From Bacteroidales bacterium (GTDB taxonomy: Bacteria; Bacteroidota; Bacteroidia; Bacteroidales; P3), in assembly GCA_017480785.1 (NCBI GenBank), contig JAFURZ010000016.1, positions 1 through 64,000 on the forward strand: a stretch of 64,000 bases of DNA. The letters are read 5' to 3'. Numbering within the stretch: position 1 is the stretch's first letter; every line of letters starts with the position of its first letter. This document shows, piece by piece, positions 49,033-57,964 of the stretch. The position numbers and the translations under genes are program-made. The notes beneath the pieces are model-generated. The model ran no database searches. It was not told the DNA's origin and worked only from the letters and a program-made list of their open reading frames with translations.

Positions 49033-52000
49033 TTATCTCACCACCACCACGCGGCGGGCCGGCAGGCCGTCCACCTTCACCAGGTAGACCCCCGAGGCCG
49101 GCACCTCGAACTCAGGGCTCTCGCCGCGGCGGCGCACCGCCAGACGGCGGCCGACAGCGTCATACACCGCCACCTCGCGGCCCTGCGGGTCGTCCACCAC
49201 GATGCGGCCTTCCTGCTGGTACACCTTCACCTGCGCCGTCTCCACATCGTCCACTCCCTGCTCGGTGATATAGATGGTGTCGTGCAGATACACCGTATCC
49301 GTCAGCCACAGCGTGTCGGTCTGGTAGATATAGGTCGTGTCGTGCACAGGCAAATACTCCGTCACCACCGTGGTGTCATGCACACTGATATAGGTCGTGT
49401 CGTGCACCGGATAAGGCACGTTGATATAAGTCGTGTCATGCACCGCATACGGCACCAGCGTGGTGTCGTGCACAATGGTCGTGTCATGCACCGCGTAGGG
49501 CACCAGCGTGGTATCGTGCACGATGGTCGTGTCATGCACCGCGTAGGGTACCAGCGTGGTATCGTGCACAATGGTCGTGTCATGCACCGCATACGGCACC
49601 AGCGTGGTGTCGTGCACTTCCACTACGGTAGTGTCATGCACCACCCGCGTGGCAAACCAGCCCGTGCTCTGCACGCTGCTCAGGCGGTCCACCCCGTCGG
49701 GGCTGCCGCTGGTGACGTTGAGCAACGTTATCGGGTAGCTGTTCCCGTCCAGCGTATCCTGCGCATGCAGCCTCATGCTGACCACGCTGCCGCTGTTCCC
49801 TGCGAAGGGGCCGTTCTGCATCGAGAGCACCAGCACACGCAGCGTGGAGTCGTTCTGCCGCGCCGCGCTGACGATATGGCTGCTGGCTCGCTCGCCGAGG
49901 GTGATGTCCTGCGGCTCCAGCCCGAAGTGGCGGTGCGGGTACTGCACGTCCAGCTGCAAGGCGGTGACCTCCGAGTAGTTGTCAAGCATGATGCTCACCT
50001 CCGGCATGGCGGCCGGAGCCTCGGCGTTGCCCTCCAGGTAGAGGGCGTTGGGCTCGTAGCGCTGGGCCGTCAGGCCGATGCGCTTCAACTCGTTGCGCGG
50101 GTCGTTGGTGTAGAGCAGCAACTCGGCGCTATGGCTGCCCTCGGCGGTGCCGCTGTAGACGATGTGCAGCGTGTCGCGCCCGCTGTTGGCGATGGTCAGG
50201 GGAAGGCTGTTCTCCAGCTGCCAGCCGTCCTGGGTGAACACCACGCGGTCCACCACCAGCGGCGCATTGCCGGTGTTGCGCAGCGGCAGGGTGGCTGTCG
50301 CCGGCTCGGTGACCGGCGTATTGCCCAGGTCCACGCTGCTGTTGCAGCTCAGGTAGGGACTGTAGATGCTCACCGTGCCGGTATAGACGGCCGAGAGCAC
50401 GTTGCGTCCCGCGCTGTCGCTCAAGGCGGTCTGACGCAACTGCAGCGTGTAGCTTCCGTAGCCGTGCAGCCGCACCCGGAAGCGCGCCACCACGCCGTCG
50501 GAGCCATGCAGCGGGTGGTTGCCCAGGCTGGTGACCAGCAGGGTCAGCGTGTCGCCCTGCAGGCCCGCCGTGGCCACGTGGTCGTTGGCGCGCGTGGCGT
50601 CGACGGCGAAGCTGCCCATCTCATAGGTGAGGGCTGTCGGCAGCACCAGGCTGGTCTGCAGGCCCACGATGCTGTCCATGTTGTTCATCCGCAGTTCCAC
50701 GGTCACCACGCTGTCGGTGTAGCCGCTCACGTTCAGCGGCCGCAGCTCGTTCACGGCGTAGGGATCGGCGGCGATGGTCACCACGCTGTCACCCACCGTG
50801 GCATTGGTGCGGAAGACCGCCGTCATCGTCGTGGCGCCGGCCGTCACGGGACTGTAGGTGAGGGTGATGCTACAGCTGCCGCCAGCGGCAAGGGTCGCCG
50901 TGGCGGGCGAAGCTGTTATGTGTGCGTCGTCAATGACGACGCCACTCAGCGTCAGCGGCTCGTTGCCGGTGTTCCTCACCGTCACGCTGCGCGTATAGCT
51001 GCTGCGTATCGGCACGTGGCCGTAGTCCAATGCCGCCGGCGTCACCTGCACCTTCGGGGCCAGCACGGTCACCGTGCCGGTCGCGGTACCGGTCGCGACC
51101 GATGTGCCGTTGGCGGCCGAGAGCACAGGCGACGTTATCCTCAACGGGTGGTTGCCGGGCTCGCGTCCCAGCACCACACGGAACGAGAGCACCTCGCCAC
51201 TGTCGCCCGCGAAGGAATTCAGTGCCAGCGAGTAGCTGTACAGGCGCAGCGTGTCGCGCAGCACCGTAGCTGTCAACTGGTGGCCGTTGCTGCGGCTGCT
51301 GTTCAACACCGCACTGCCCGCCACGTAGGTCATCTGGTTGCCCATGGGAACAAAGGCCTGCAGGGCCGTCACGGCAGTGTTGTTGGTCATGCCGAGACTC
51401 ACGGTCACCGTGTCGCCCGCATGCCCGCTGCCGCCCGCCAACGCGAGGCACACATCACCGTTGCAGCCCCCGGTCCCATAGCCGAAGGTGCACTTGGGCA
51501 GGAAGGATAGCGCGTTGCTGTAGGTACTGGGCGGATTGCTGCCCGTCTGGTGGCGCCGCACGCTTTGAAGGTCAGTCGTGTTGACTCCCAAATAGGTAGC
51601 CGATTGGTACTGCGGCCCTCCGAGGCTCACCACCTTCACGCAGAGGTTACCGCCCTCGTAGCGGTAGGGGGTGTCGAAGGTAATATGTGTCTCGTGGTTG
51701 GCAACACCCACACTGCCGCTATACACCAGCGTCATATCGGTGCCCAGATAGCTGCCGCTCGACGCAGTGTAGTGGTCGGCCGCCACCTCTGAGAGGTACA
51801 CCTTCACCGTGGCATCGGCCCATTTGGTGCTGATGTCGGCTTGCGAGGCCGGGGTGTGGAACGTCACCGACTGTATATCAGCACCGAACATCTCTTCCAG
51901 CATCCCGGCGGGGTAAATCATCTCGTTGCAGAAACCCTCGTCGATGTAGAGTCCGTAGATGGGCACATAGGACGACGTGGCCGTACCGTCGGCCACAATC

Positions 52001-52065
52001 AGCGTGTTCTGCCCCTGCGCCGCCAGCCCCGCGGCTATCATTATCAGTATTATCAGTCTTTTCAT
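49033..52065 (-). CDS. Giant T9SS-sorted surface protein with Ig-like domains and HDTT repeats
   Basis: 1010 residues from the ATG at 52065: signal peptide (ending AAQGQ), an N-terminal lectin-like or adhesion-type domain (about 25-210), several choice-of-anchor/Ig-like modules (YGHVPIRSSYTRSVTVRNTG, LGNTPVTEPATATLPLRNTG and similar strand-rich modules), a low-complexity HDTT linker (about 810-930) and a T9SS type A C-terminal domain (about 940-1010, VKVYQQEGRIVVDDPQGREV ... GVYLVKVDG). It should be exported to the cell surface or medium by T9SS. No catalytic site was recognised; an adhesin-like role is inference. It is flanked by family E and J elements upstream. Confidence 0.75.
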   Translation of the reverse strand: MKRLIILIMIAAGLAAQGQNTLIVADGTATSSYVPIYGLYIDEGFCNEMIYPAGMLEEMFGADIQSVTFHTPASQADISTKWADATVKVYLSEVAADHYTASSGSYLGTDMTLVYSGSVGVANHETHITFDTPYRYEGGNLCVKVVSLGGPQYQSATYLGVNTTDLQSVRRHQTGSNPPSTYSNALSFLPKCTFGYGTGGCNGDVCLALAGGSGHAGDTVTVSLGMTNNTAVTALQAFVPMGNQMTYVAGSAVLNSSRSNGHQLTATVLRDTLRLYSYSLALNSFAGDSGEVLSFRVVLGREPGNHPLRITSPVLSAANGTSVATGTATGTVTVLAPKVQVTPAALDYGHVPIRSSYTRSVTVRNTGNEPLTLSGVVIDDAHITASPATATLAAGGSCSITLTYSPVTAGATTMTAVFRTNATVGDSVVTIAADPYAVNELRPLNVSGYTDSVVTVELRMNNMDSIVGLQTSLVLPTALTYEMGSFAVDATRANDHVATAGLQGDTLTLLVTSLGNHPLHGSDGVVARFRVRLHGYGSYTLQLRQTALSDSAGRNVLSAVYTGTVSIYSPYLSCNSSVDLGNTPVTEPATATLPLRNTGNAPLVVDRVVFTQDGWQLENSLPLTIANSGRDTLHIVYSGTAEGSHSAELLLYTNDPRNELKRIGLTAQRYEPNALYLEGNAEAPAAMPEVSIMLDNYSEVTALQLDVQYPHRHFGLEPQDITLGERASSHIVSAARQNDSTLRVLVLSMQNGPFAGNSGSVVSMRLHAQDTLDGNSYPITLLNVTSGSPDGVDRLSSVQSTGWFATRVVHDTTVVEVHDTTLVPYAVHDTTIVHDTTLVPYAVHDTTIVHDTTLVPYAVHDTTIVHDTTLVPYAVHDTTYINVPYPVHDTTYISVHDTTVVTEYLPVHDTTYIYQTDTLWLTDTVYLHDTIYITEQGVDDVETAQVKVYQQEGRIVVDDPQGREVAVYDAVGRRLAVRRRGESPEFEVPASGVYLVKVDGLPARRVVVVR
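49270..49645. repeat. HDTT coding repeat (48-bp units)
   Basis: The coding strand has near-identical 48-base units encoding VHDTTIVHDTTLVPYA, four copies in a row, with diverged HDTT elements on both sides. Total about 375 bases in a linker just before the C-terminal sorting domain. Confidence 0.9.
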
Positions 52066-52080
52066 ATCTTTCTTTCTTTT

Positions 52081-52154
52081 TCTCCCGCTTCGCGCAATCC
52101 ATATATCCAAAAGATGATTTCCAGGATTTCCGGATTTCGCCCGCAGGGCGGGAG
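52081..52154. repeat. Family J element, intergenic copy
   Basis: CTCCCGCTTCGCGCAATCCA ... CCAGGATTTCCGGATTTCGC... GGCGGGAG, about 75 bases, palindromic ends. Copies: 55932-55973 (short) and 56926-56998. Confidence 0.75.
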
Positions 52155-52162
52155 TATTTTTT

Positions 52163-52236
52163 TCTCAATCAGAACGAAAAGAACAAAAAGAAAGGATGTC
52201 TGTTTCTGATAGTTCTTTTAGTTCTGATTGAGATTT
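52163..52236. repeat. Family E palindromic repeat, intergenic copy
   Basis: Arms CTCAATCAGAACGAAAAGAAC and GTTCTTTTAGTTCTGATTGAG flank about 30 bases (agaaaggatgtctgtttctg). Lies between the subtilase stop and the next gene start. Confidence 0.85.
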
Positions 52237-52241
52237 AAGTT

Positions 52242-55200
52242 CTATTTGACAACGAGTTTGATAGTGTGAGCCTTCTGTCCGTCGGCATAGAGGGTGGCGA
52301 AGTAGATGCCGCGGGGGCACCCCGTGGCGTCCCACTCCATGCTGTAGCGTCCCGCCGTCGGCGTGCTCAGGCTCCGCGTCTCCACCGTCCGGCCCGTCAG
52401 GTCGGTGAAGACCACCGTGGCCGTGCGGTAGTCGCCCACCGTCAGCTCCAGCCGCACCCGCTCGCAGAAGGGGTTGGGATAGGCCGTGGCGAACTGCGCC
52501 TGCACGGCCTCGGTGATGCCCACCTGGTTGCCGTTCAGCGGCACCACGTTCTGTCCCTGTGCGTCGCTCAGCGCGATGTTCTCCACTCCCCACTCTCCGT
52601 TCCCCACTCGCAGCAGGGCGGTCTTCCCTGCCGGCACCGTGGCGCCGCTCATGCTGTAGAAGAGCATCGTCAGGTTGCCGTTCTCTTCCACGGTGGCGCA
52701 CTCGAAGGGCCGCAGGGCCTCCAGCACCTCCACCTGGCTGCGCGTGCAGCCGCCCAGGGTGAACTGCAAGCCCGCCAAGGCCACGGGCGTCTCCACCCAC
52801 AGCGTGTCGTTCTCCACGCTGTAGACGGCCGTCTGCTGGTCGTGGATGCCCTTGCTGCCCTGGTCGCCGTAGAGGATGATGTTGATGATGCCCACGATGT
52901 CGAGCACGTTAATCTGGCCGTCGCCGTTCACGTCGGCTGCCTCGAAGAGGAAGGGCTGCGGGTGCTGGCCGGTGACGTAGCCGATGGTGGCGATGACGTC
53001 GGCTACGTCGACGGCATAGCTGCCGTTGGCGTCGCCGCGGATGCTGCTGTGCGGCACGCAGCTGACGGTCTTGCTCGGCGAGTTCTCCGTCAGCGAGGTG
53101 CTCAGTATCTTGTAGTAATAGTAGTAGCGCTCGCCGGGCACTACGTCGAAGTCGGTGAACATGGTATCCTGCACCAGCGTCTGGTTCAGGCGGATGGTGT
53201 CGGTCGGACCCCACACGGTGTCGTAGACATACCCCACACCGCTCTCATAGTGGCGGTTGGTCAAAAGGCTGTCGTATTGGTAGCGGTAGATGTTGAATCC
53301 GAGAAAGTCGGCGTAGTTCACCTCTTGGTCGTTCCACTCGAGGTCCACCTTGCCGATGCCCGGCGTGGCCTGGAAGCCCGCACTCATTGAGCCGCTGCTG
53401 GCCACGTAGACGTTGAAACGCTGGTTCTCGTAAGGAATTTCAAAATGCTCGTCGTCCTGCGCCCCATTCACATAGATACGGTTCAGGCCGTCAATGGCAC
53501 TACGGCCGGTGAGGGTGAGGTAGGCGGTGTAGATGGTCGAGTCATCGCTCCACGAGGCGTTCTCGCCGATGGCCGTCTGCGTATAGGGCGGCCGCACACC
53601 CATGGCCACCATCGGCGTGATGCTGGTATCCATGGCGCGGTTGAAGTAAACCTTAAACTCGTGCGTCCCCACACCGAGCGGGATAATGCTGTCGAACTCA
53701 TCCTGCGCGTCGTAGCCGTTCACCTCCACCTTCCAGACGATACCATGAGCATCTGAGGATGGATGATTCTGACGTCGGCTAAGATCTAAAAAACCATAGG
53801 TATTAATATAGTTTGGCGAGTTAAAATCATAGACTCCTTGTCGTATTATTTCTTCCTTGAATGAGCCGTGATAATTAGAATCCAAAACAGTTACTTCAGG
53901 ATTGTAGTTAGCACATCTATAGTTAAATACAGTGTTATTGCTAAAAACATTGTTATTTAAATAGCTCCCATCAAAGGAATAAGTGTTAGGATAGACATTA
54001 TAGTTTCTTTCAAGGCCCAACTTGCTACCATCATAATCCGCATCGAAAATACGACTTATCATTCCGTTGTAGGCTGATGAGTAATTATCTATAAGGTTTG
54101 CATTCATACATTTTGGCCTGGGGTATCCGAGTAATTGAATGGCGGGGCCAGTATAAACATCGGAATAAAAAATATTTAATGCATCAATAGAATCACATCT
54201 ATGTATAAGTTCCCCTCGTCCGCAATTTTTTATCAGGGTATTTTTGATTGAATGAGCAGTAGCTATTACATAACTGCCCACCATTGAATATTCCAATACA
54301 CAATAGTCAAAGCAACCTTTTTCACGCATATTAGATAGACTACCCCATGGCTGTCCAAGGTCGGTTTTTGTAAACGTAATCACACTGTCTGGTTTGCCAA
54401 TAGCCATGATGGTGGCGTTGATTGAACAACTATCTTTAATCTTCAATGTGGTGCCTGGTTTGATGAAAAGGGTGTCGTCACTGGGTAGGGCCACATTACT
54501 TGTGACGATATATTGCACATTGGGGTAAAGTGTGTAGTTGCCTACTATCATGCCGTGCAGCTTCACACCATTAGTGACATTCATCACAAAAGAATGCCTT
54601 AACGTATCGGCACAATACCTGGATGCTGCACATAGTACAAGACGAATATGCCTTCCGTCCACCACATTACTGTCAATACGGATATCTATAGGGTTAACGG
54701 ATTTTGCCTTGGCGTAGGCGGAAATGGGACGTCCCAGCTGTACGTGGTTTTGCAGGATTTGGAGGGTGTTGGTGTCCTCAAACTCCTGGAATTCCAGCCA
54801 CAGCTCCACACTGTCGGTAGGCCCCCACACGGTACGGACGGTGGGGTAGAGCTGCAACCGTTCGCCGGCATCGGCATACATGCTGCTGTCACCGTAGGCG
54901 GTATCGTTGATTTCCATGGCCACCAACTGAAGAATGGCAGGTGCCACGCTGTCGGCATTGTAAACCGTCCAGAAGTCGACAGGTTGGAACTCTTGGCTGT
55001 AGTTTATCAGGTCGCCAAAAAGTATCTCCTTGGTCAGGTACTCGCGGCGTTGCATCAGTGAGGCGATGCCGCCCGCCACTAGCGGGCAGGCCATGCTGGT
55101 ACCGTTATAGCTACGATACCCACCATTCGGTACTGTACTTATTATTCCTACACCTGGGGCTGAGAGTTCGTAGTTGTAAAATTGTTCCTCACTATAATAT

Positions 55201-57185
55201 AGAGAGATTGATGGACCATCGCAGTCGTAGTTAGAGAAACTAGCCAGACGACCGCCTTGTTGGGTAGCTTGCACACCCAGCACGAAGGTGAATGCCCCAG
55301 GAAACTGAGGTGGAGCTAAACAACCACCGCAACACATAGTATGAATTGCAAAACCATCATTCCCTGCCGACGCCACCAGCACAGCAGTCTGGTAGGCCAC
55401 AGCCAGGGCTTGCTCCATAGCAATAGAATATGCATAGGTCCCAATACTCATACTGATGACGTCGGCGCCGTTCTGGGCAGCGTAGTTGATGCCGCGCACG
55501 ACGGTGGCAATGTCGCCGCTGCCGTCGCTCTGCATCACCGTGACGGGCATAATCAGTGCGTCGGGGCAAGCACCGGCGATGCCGATGCCGTTATTGGTGA
55601 CAGCTCCCGCGATGCCGGCACAGTGGGTGCCGTGGCTGTTGAAGTCGTGCATCTCGGCCGTCTGGTTGACGAAGTCCCAGCCGTGCACGTCGTCGGCGAA
55701 GCCATTGGCGTCGTCATCCTGGCCCGCGGCGCCACCCTCTTCGGCGGGGTTGGTCCAGATATTTTCGGCCAGGTCAGGGTGGTCGATGTCCACACCCGTG
55801 TCGATGATGGCGATGATGGGTCGCCACGTGCTGTCACGCTTCGGCGCCGTCAGCAGGCTGTCGATGCCGCAGGCGGGGATGCCCCACTGGAGGGAGTACA
55901 TCGGGTCGTTCGGCTGCCCGGCAGCGTCTTTTCTCCCGCCCTGCGGGCGTAATCCGGAAATCCTATCCGGAGCAGTATAGGTTGCGTCGGCAACATTCAA
56001 AGCGCAATCAGAACTAAAAGAACCAAAAGAAAGTTCTGATAGTTCTTTTCGTTCTGTTTGAGACATAATATCTGATTGAAGATAAGTTGCGTCGGCCACA
56101 TTCAATGCGCAATCAGAACTAAAAGAACCAAAAGAAAGTTCTGATAGTTCTTTTCGTTCTGTTTGAGACATAATATCTGATTGAAGATAAGTTGCGTCAG
56201 CCACACTCAATGCGCAATCAGAACTAAAAGAACCAAAAGAAAGTTCTGATAGTTCTTTTCGTTCTGTTTGAGACATAATATCTGATTGAAGATAAGTTGC
56301 GTCGGCAACATTCAAAGCGCAATCAGAACTAAAAGAACCAAAAGAAAGTTCTGATAGTTCTTTTCGTTCTGTTTGAGACATAATATCTGATTGAAGATCA
56401 GTTGCGTCGGCAACATTCAAAGCGCAATCAGAACTAAAAGAACCAATAGAAAGTTCTGATAGTTCTTTTCGTTCTGTTTGAGACATAATATCTGATTGAA
56501 GATCAGTTGCGTCAGCGACATTCAAAGCGCAATCAGAACTAAAAGAACCAAAAGAAAGTTCTGATAGTTCTTTTCGTTCTGTTTGAGACATAATATCTGA
56601 TTGAAGATAAGTTGCGTCAGCCGAATTTTCAATTTTCAATTTTGAATTTTCAATTTCACCCAATGCGAAGCAGCGGTAGTTCGGCTCGGCGTATTCCACC
56701 TCGTCCAGCGCCGCGAGGGCCTCTATCAGCTCGTATTCGTTGTGTGCGCTCTCGGCCGAGAGGGTGATGAGGTAGAGCTGCGACAGGTCGTGGTCGCGCA
56801 CCTCGCCGCCGCCGTAGCTGGCGCTGCGGCGCGGCTCACGCGGCATCACGAAGGTCGGGCACAGCTGCTCCACGCGCTCCACGACAAAGCTGTCCAGCAC
56901 CGCCTGTATGGCCGGGCATTCTATCCTCCCGCTCGCCTTGCTCGCGTAATCCAGAGATCCATTTCCAGGATTTACGGATTTCGGCCCCTGGCCGGGAGAT
57001 TTAATCGTGTACTGGCTGTAGTCCTGCAACTTGACGATGGCCTGCAGCGGCACGGCGGCGTGGCGTTGCCATTGTTCGAGGTGCACCACCTCGTCCTCGT
57101 TGTTCACCGCCGCATCGAACGGCGTCTGCGCCGCCAGCGGCATCACCGCCAGCAGCAGCGCGAAAAGGATACTGATGTGTTTCAT
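52242..57185 (-). CDS. T9SS-sorted subtilase with tandem-repeat propeptide and dockerin-like module
   Basis: 1647 residues. Signal peptide (ending MPLAAQ), an N-terminal propeptide-like part (to about 180), then 210 residues of six exact-length 35-residue repeats (family E, about 189-398), then the S8 peptidase: Asp462 (AIIDTGVDIDHPDL), His518 (SHGTHCAGI), Asn609 (ASAGNDG) and Ser697 (NGTSMACPLVAGG), a complete catalytic triad. Beyond are beta and Ig-like modules, an EF-hand-like dockerin pair (GDANGSYAVDVADVI and ADVNGDGQINVLDIVGI, about 1410-1460) and a T9SS type A sorting domain (about 1570-1647, ATAYPNPFCERVRLEL ... GIYFATLYADGQ). It also holds family J insertions (TIKSPGQGPKSVNPG and ISGLRPQGGRK) and a family C piece (ENSKLKIENS). 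The region 53750-54650 is AT-rich. Likely a secreted or surface protease; the propeptide inserts may delay maturation or be neutral. Confidence 0.88.
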   Translation of the reverse strand: MKHISILFALLLAVMPLAAQTPFDAAVNNEDEVVHLEQWQRHAAVPLQAIVKLQDYSQYTIKSPGQGPKSVNPGNGSLDYASKASGRIECPAIQAVLDSFVVERVEQLCPTFVMPREPRRSASYGGGEVRDHDLSQLYLITLSAESAHNEYELIEALAALDEVEYAEPNYRCFALGEIENSKLKIENSADATYLQSDIMSQTERKELSELSFGSFSSDCALNVADATDLQSDIMSQTERKELSELSIGSFSSDCALNVADATDLQSDIMSQTERKELSELSFGSFSSDCALNVADATYLQSDIMSQTERKELSELSFGSFSSDCALSVADATYLQSDIMSQTERKELSELSFGSFSSDCALNVADATYLQSDIMSQTERKELSELSFGSFSSDCALNVADATYTAPDRISGLRPQGGRKDAAGQPNDPMYSLQWGIPACGIDSLLTAPKRDSTWRPIIAIIDTGVDIDHPDLAENIWTNPAEEGGAAGQDDDANGFADDVHGWDFVNQTAEMHDFNSHGTHCAGIAGAVTNNGIGIAGACPDALIMPVTVMQSDGSGDIATVVRGINYAAQNGADVISMSIGTYAYSIAMEQALAVAYQTAVLVASAGNDGFAIHTMCCGGCLAPPQFPGAFTFVLGVQATQQGGRLASFSNYDCDGPSISLYYSEEQFYNYELSAPGVGIISTVPNGGYRSYNGTSMACPLVAGGIASLMQRREYLTKEILFGDLINYSQEFQPVDFWTVYNADSVAPAILQLVAMEINDTAYGDSSMYADAGERLQLYPTVRTVWGPTDSVELWLEFQEFEDTNTLQILQNHVQLGRPISAYAKAKSVNPIDIRIDSNVVDGRHIRLVLCAASRYCADTLRHSFVMNVTNGVKLHGMIVGNYTLYPNVQYIVTSNVALPSDDTLFIKPGTTLKIKDSCSINATIMAIGKPDSVITFTKTDLGQPWGSLSNMREKGCFDYCVLEYSMVGSYVIATAHSIKNTLIKNCGRGELIHRCDSIDALNIFYSDVYTGPAIQLLGYPRPKCMNANLIDNYSSAYNGMISRIFDADYDGSKLGLERNYNVYPNTYSFDGSYLNNNVFSNNTVFNYRCANYNPEVTVLDSNYHGSFKEEIIRQGVYDFNSPNYINTYGFLDLSRRQNHPSSDAHGIVWKVEVNGYDAQDEFDSIIPLGVGTHEFKVYFNRAMDTSITPMVAMGVRPPYTQTAIGENASWSDDSTIYTAYLTLTGRSAIDGLNRIYVNGAQDDEHFEIPYENQRFNVYVASSGSMSAGFQATPGIGKVDLEWNDQEVNYADFLGFNIYRYQYDSLLTNRHYESGVGYVYDTVWGPTDTIRLNQTLVQDTMFTDFDVVPGERYYYYYKILSTSLTENSPSKTVSCVPHSSIRGDANGSYAVDVADVIATIGYVTGQHPQPFLFEAADVNGDGQINVLDIVGIINIILYGDQGSKGIHDQQTAVYSVENDTLWVETPVALAGLQFTLGGCTRSQVEVLEALRPFECATVEENGNLTMLFYSMSGATVPAGKTALLRVGNGEWGVENIALSDAQGQNVVPLNGNQVGITEAVQAQFATAYPNPFCERVRLELTVGDYRTATVVFTDLTGRTVETRSLSTPTAGRYSMEWDATGCPRGIYFATLYADGQKAHTIKLVVK
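55932..55973. repeat. Family J element, short copy inside the subtilase gene
   Basis: TCTCCCGCCCTGCGGGCGTAATCCGGAAATCC; read in frame as ISGLRPQGGRK, at the 3' end of the family E array in coding order. Confidence 0.7.
55981..56610. repeat. Family E tandem array, six 105-bp units inside the subtilase gene
   Basis: Six copies of a 105-base unit, each holding the CAGAAC(T)AAAAGAAC / GTTCTTTTCGTTCTG inverted arms. Units differ by only a few bases (for example TTTGG to ATTGG, and AACAT to CACAC). It is in frame (35 codons) and free of stops on the coding strand. Confidence 0.97.
56623..56657. repeat. Family C repeat inside the subtilase gene
   Basis: AATTTTCAATTTTCAATTTTG units at the 5' boundary of the family E array; peptide ENSKLKIENS. 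Confidence 0.75.
56926..56998. repeat. Family J element inside the subtilase gene (N-terminal side)
   Basis: CTCCCGCTCGCC...GCGTAATCCAGAGATCC ... CCAGGATTTACGGATTTCGG ... GGCCGGGAG; read in frame as IKSPGQGPKSVNPGNGSLDY. Confidence 0.75.
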
Positions 57186-57655
57186 AATATAATTGTATTA
57201 AGTTTATTTTGATTCCTGTCTTTATTTTAACGGCGAATTACGCTAATTACGCTAAGCTTGCGCAGTCTTGAATGATTGGCGAATTACTCGAATCATCACA
57301 GTCGATGATATTGCGCAAGCATTCGAGTAATTCGCTCCCAAATTGACCTGCGCAAGCATTCGCATAATTCGTATCATTCGCCGTTAAAAAGTAATTCGCG
57401 TCATTCGTACAATTCTCCGTTTCCATATCATCGCTGTTTCATATTCTTCAAAAAACGTGGGCCTTGCTCACTAGCCTTAAGGTGTTCCACGACCTTCCAT
57501 TCTATAAGTAAAGCCCACGATTGTCATCGCAGGCGTTTACCGCTTTACCTGAATGGAATTGAATGTGGAACTTCAAGGCTATCCGTAAGCGCAAACGCTT
57601 TTCTCTTCTATGTCCTAATTATCTATTGTATTGTCGCTATTCTCATAGAATTAAA
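57186..57655. other. Intergenic region with large inverted repeats
   Basis: This 470-base gap holds an outer inverted pair (TTTTAACGGCGAAT at 57226 and ATTCGCCGTTAAAA near 57377), an inner pair GCGAATTACTCGAAT / ATTCGAGTAATTCGC, and a second imperfect pair (GCCTTAAGGTGTTCCAC near 57473 and GTGGAACTTCAAGGC near 57569). No gene or known RNA was recognised. It could fold as structured RNA. Confidence 0.6.
57226..57390. repeat. AATTCG-type nested inverted repeat
   Basis: Arms TTTTAACGGCGAATTACG and its complement flank smaller arms; the motif TTGCGCA(A)GC recurs three times inside. Confidence 0.8.
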
Positions 57656-57964
57656 TTATTTAGTAATCAGTTTTGCACTAATAATCCTATCTACCACCAC
57701 CCTGTCCTCTTCGATATGAAATATGTAAGCCCACTTCTTGTTGTGGGATACCATGCGACGGGCTTTGGGATGGAAGCGTCGTATGTCGGCATAGTGGCTA
57801 AGTTGATAGAGGTCTGCATAGACAGACAAGGTATTGATTTCGCTCTTCATAGCATCCAGATACCTGTCCCCACCAACACTCGACATGTTATTCCGTATCC
57901 AGGTGGTGAGGTCTTCAATATCTCCTCTGGCCGAAGAATCTATTTCAACCCTGTACGTCCTCAT
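57656..57964 (-). CDS. RelE/ParE family toxin
   Basis: 102 residues with the ParE/RelE-like pattern: YRVEIDSSARGDIEDLTTWI at the start, a middle helix, and FHPKARRMVSHNKKWAYIFH then VVVDRIISAKLI at the end. It probably inhibits gyrase or cleaves ribosome-bound mRNA. It overlaps the upstream antitoxin gene by 20 bases, the usual antitoxin-first arrangement. Confidence 0.88.
   Translation of the reverse strand: MRTYRVEIDSSARGDIEDLTTWIRNNMSSVGGDRYLDAMKSEINTLSVYADLYQLSHYADIRRFHPKARRMVSHNKKWAYIFHIEEDRVVVDRIISAKLITK

Noticed and set aside
49282-51510. 742-codon plus-strand frame opposite the HDTT gene
   Set aside because: Arg/His/Val-rich shadow; the repeat units make it look periodic.
55981-56610. 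CRISPR array
   Set aside because: The six units are contiguous 105-base copies without spacers and are translated in frame; no cas genes are near.
57226-57390. Integron attC-like site
   Set aside because: The palindrome lacks the expected core pair RYYYAAC and GTTRRRY, and there is no integrase.
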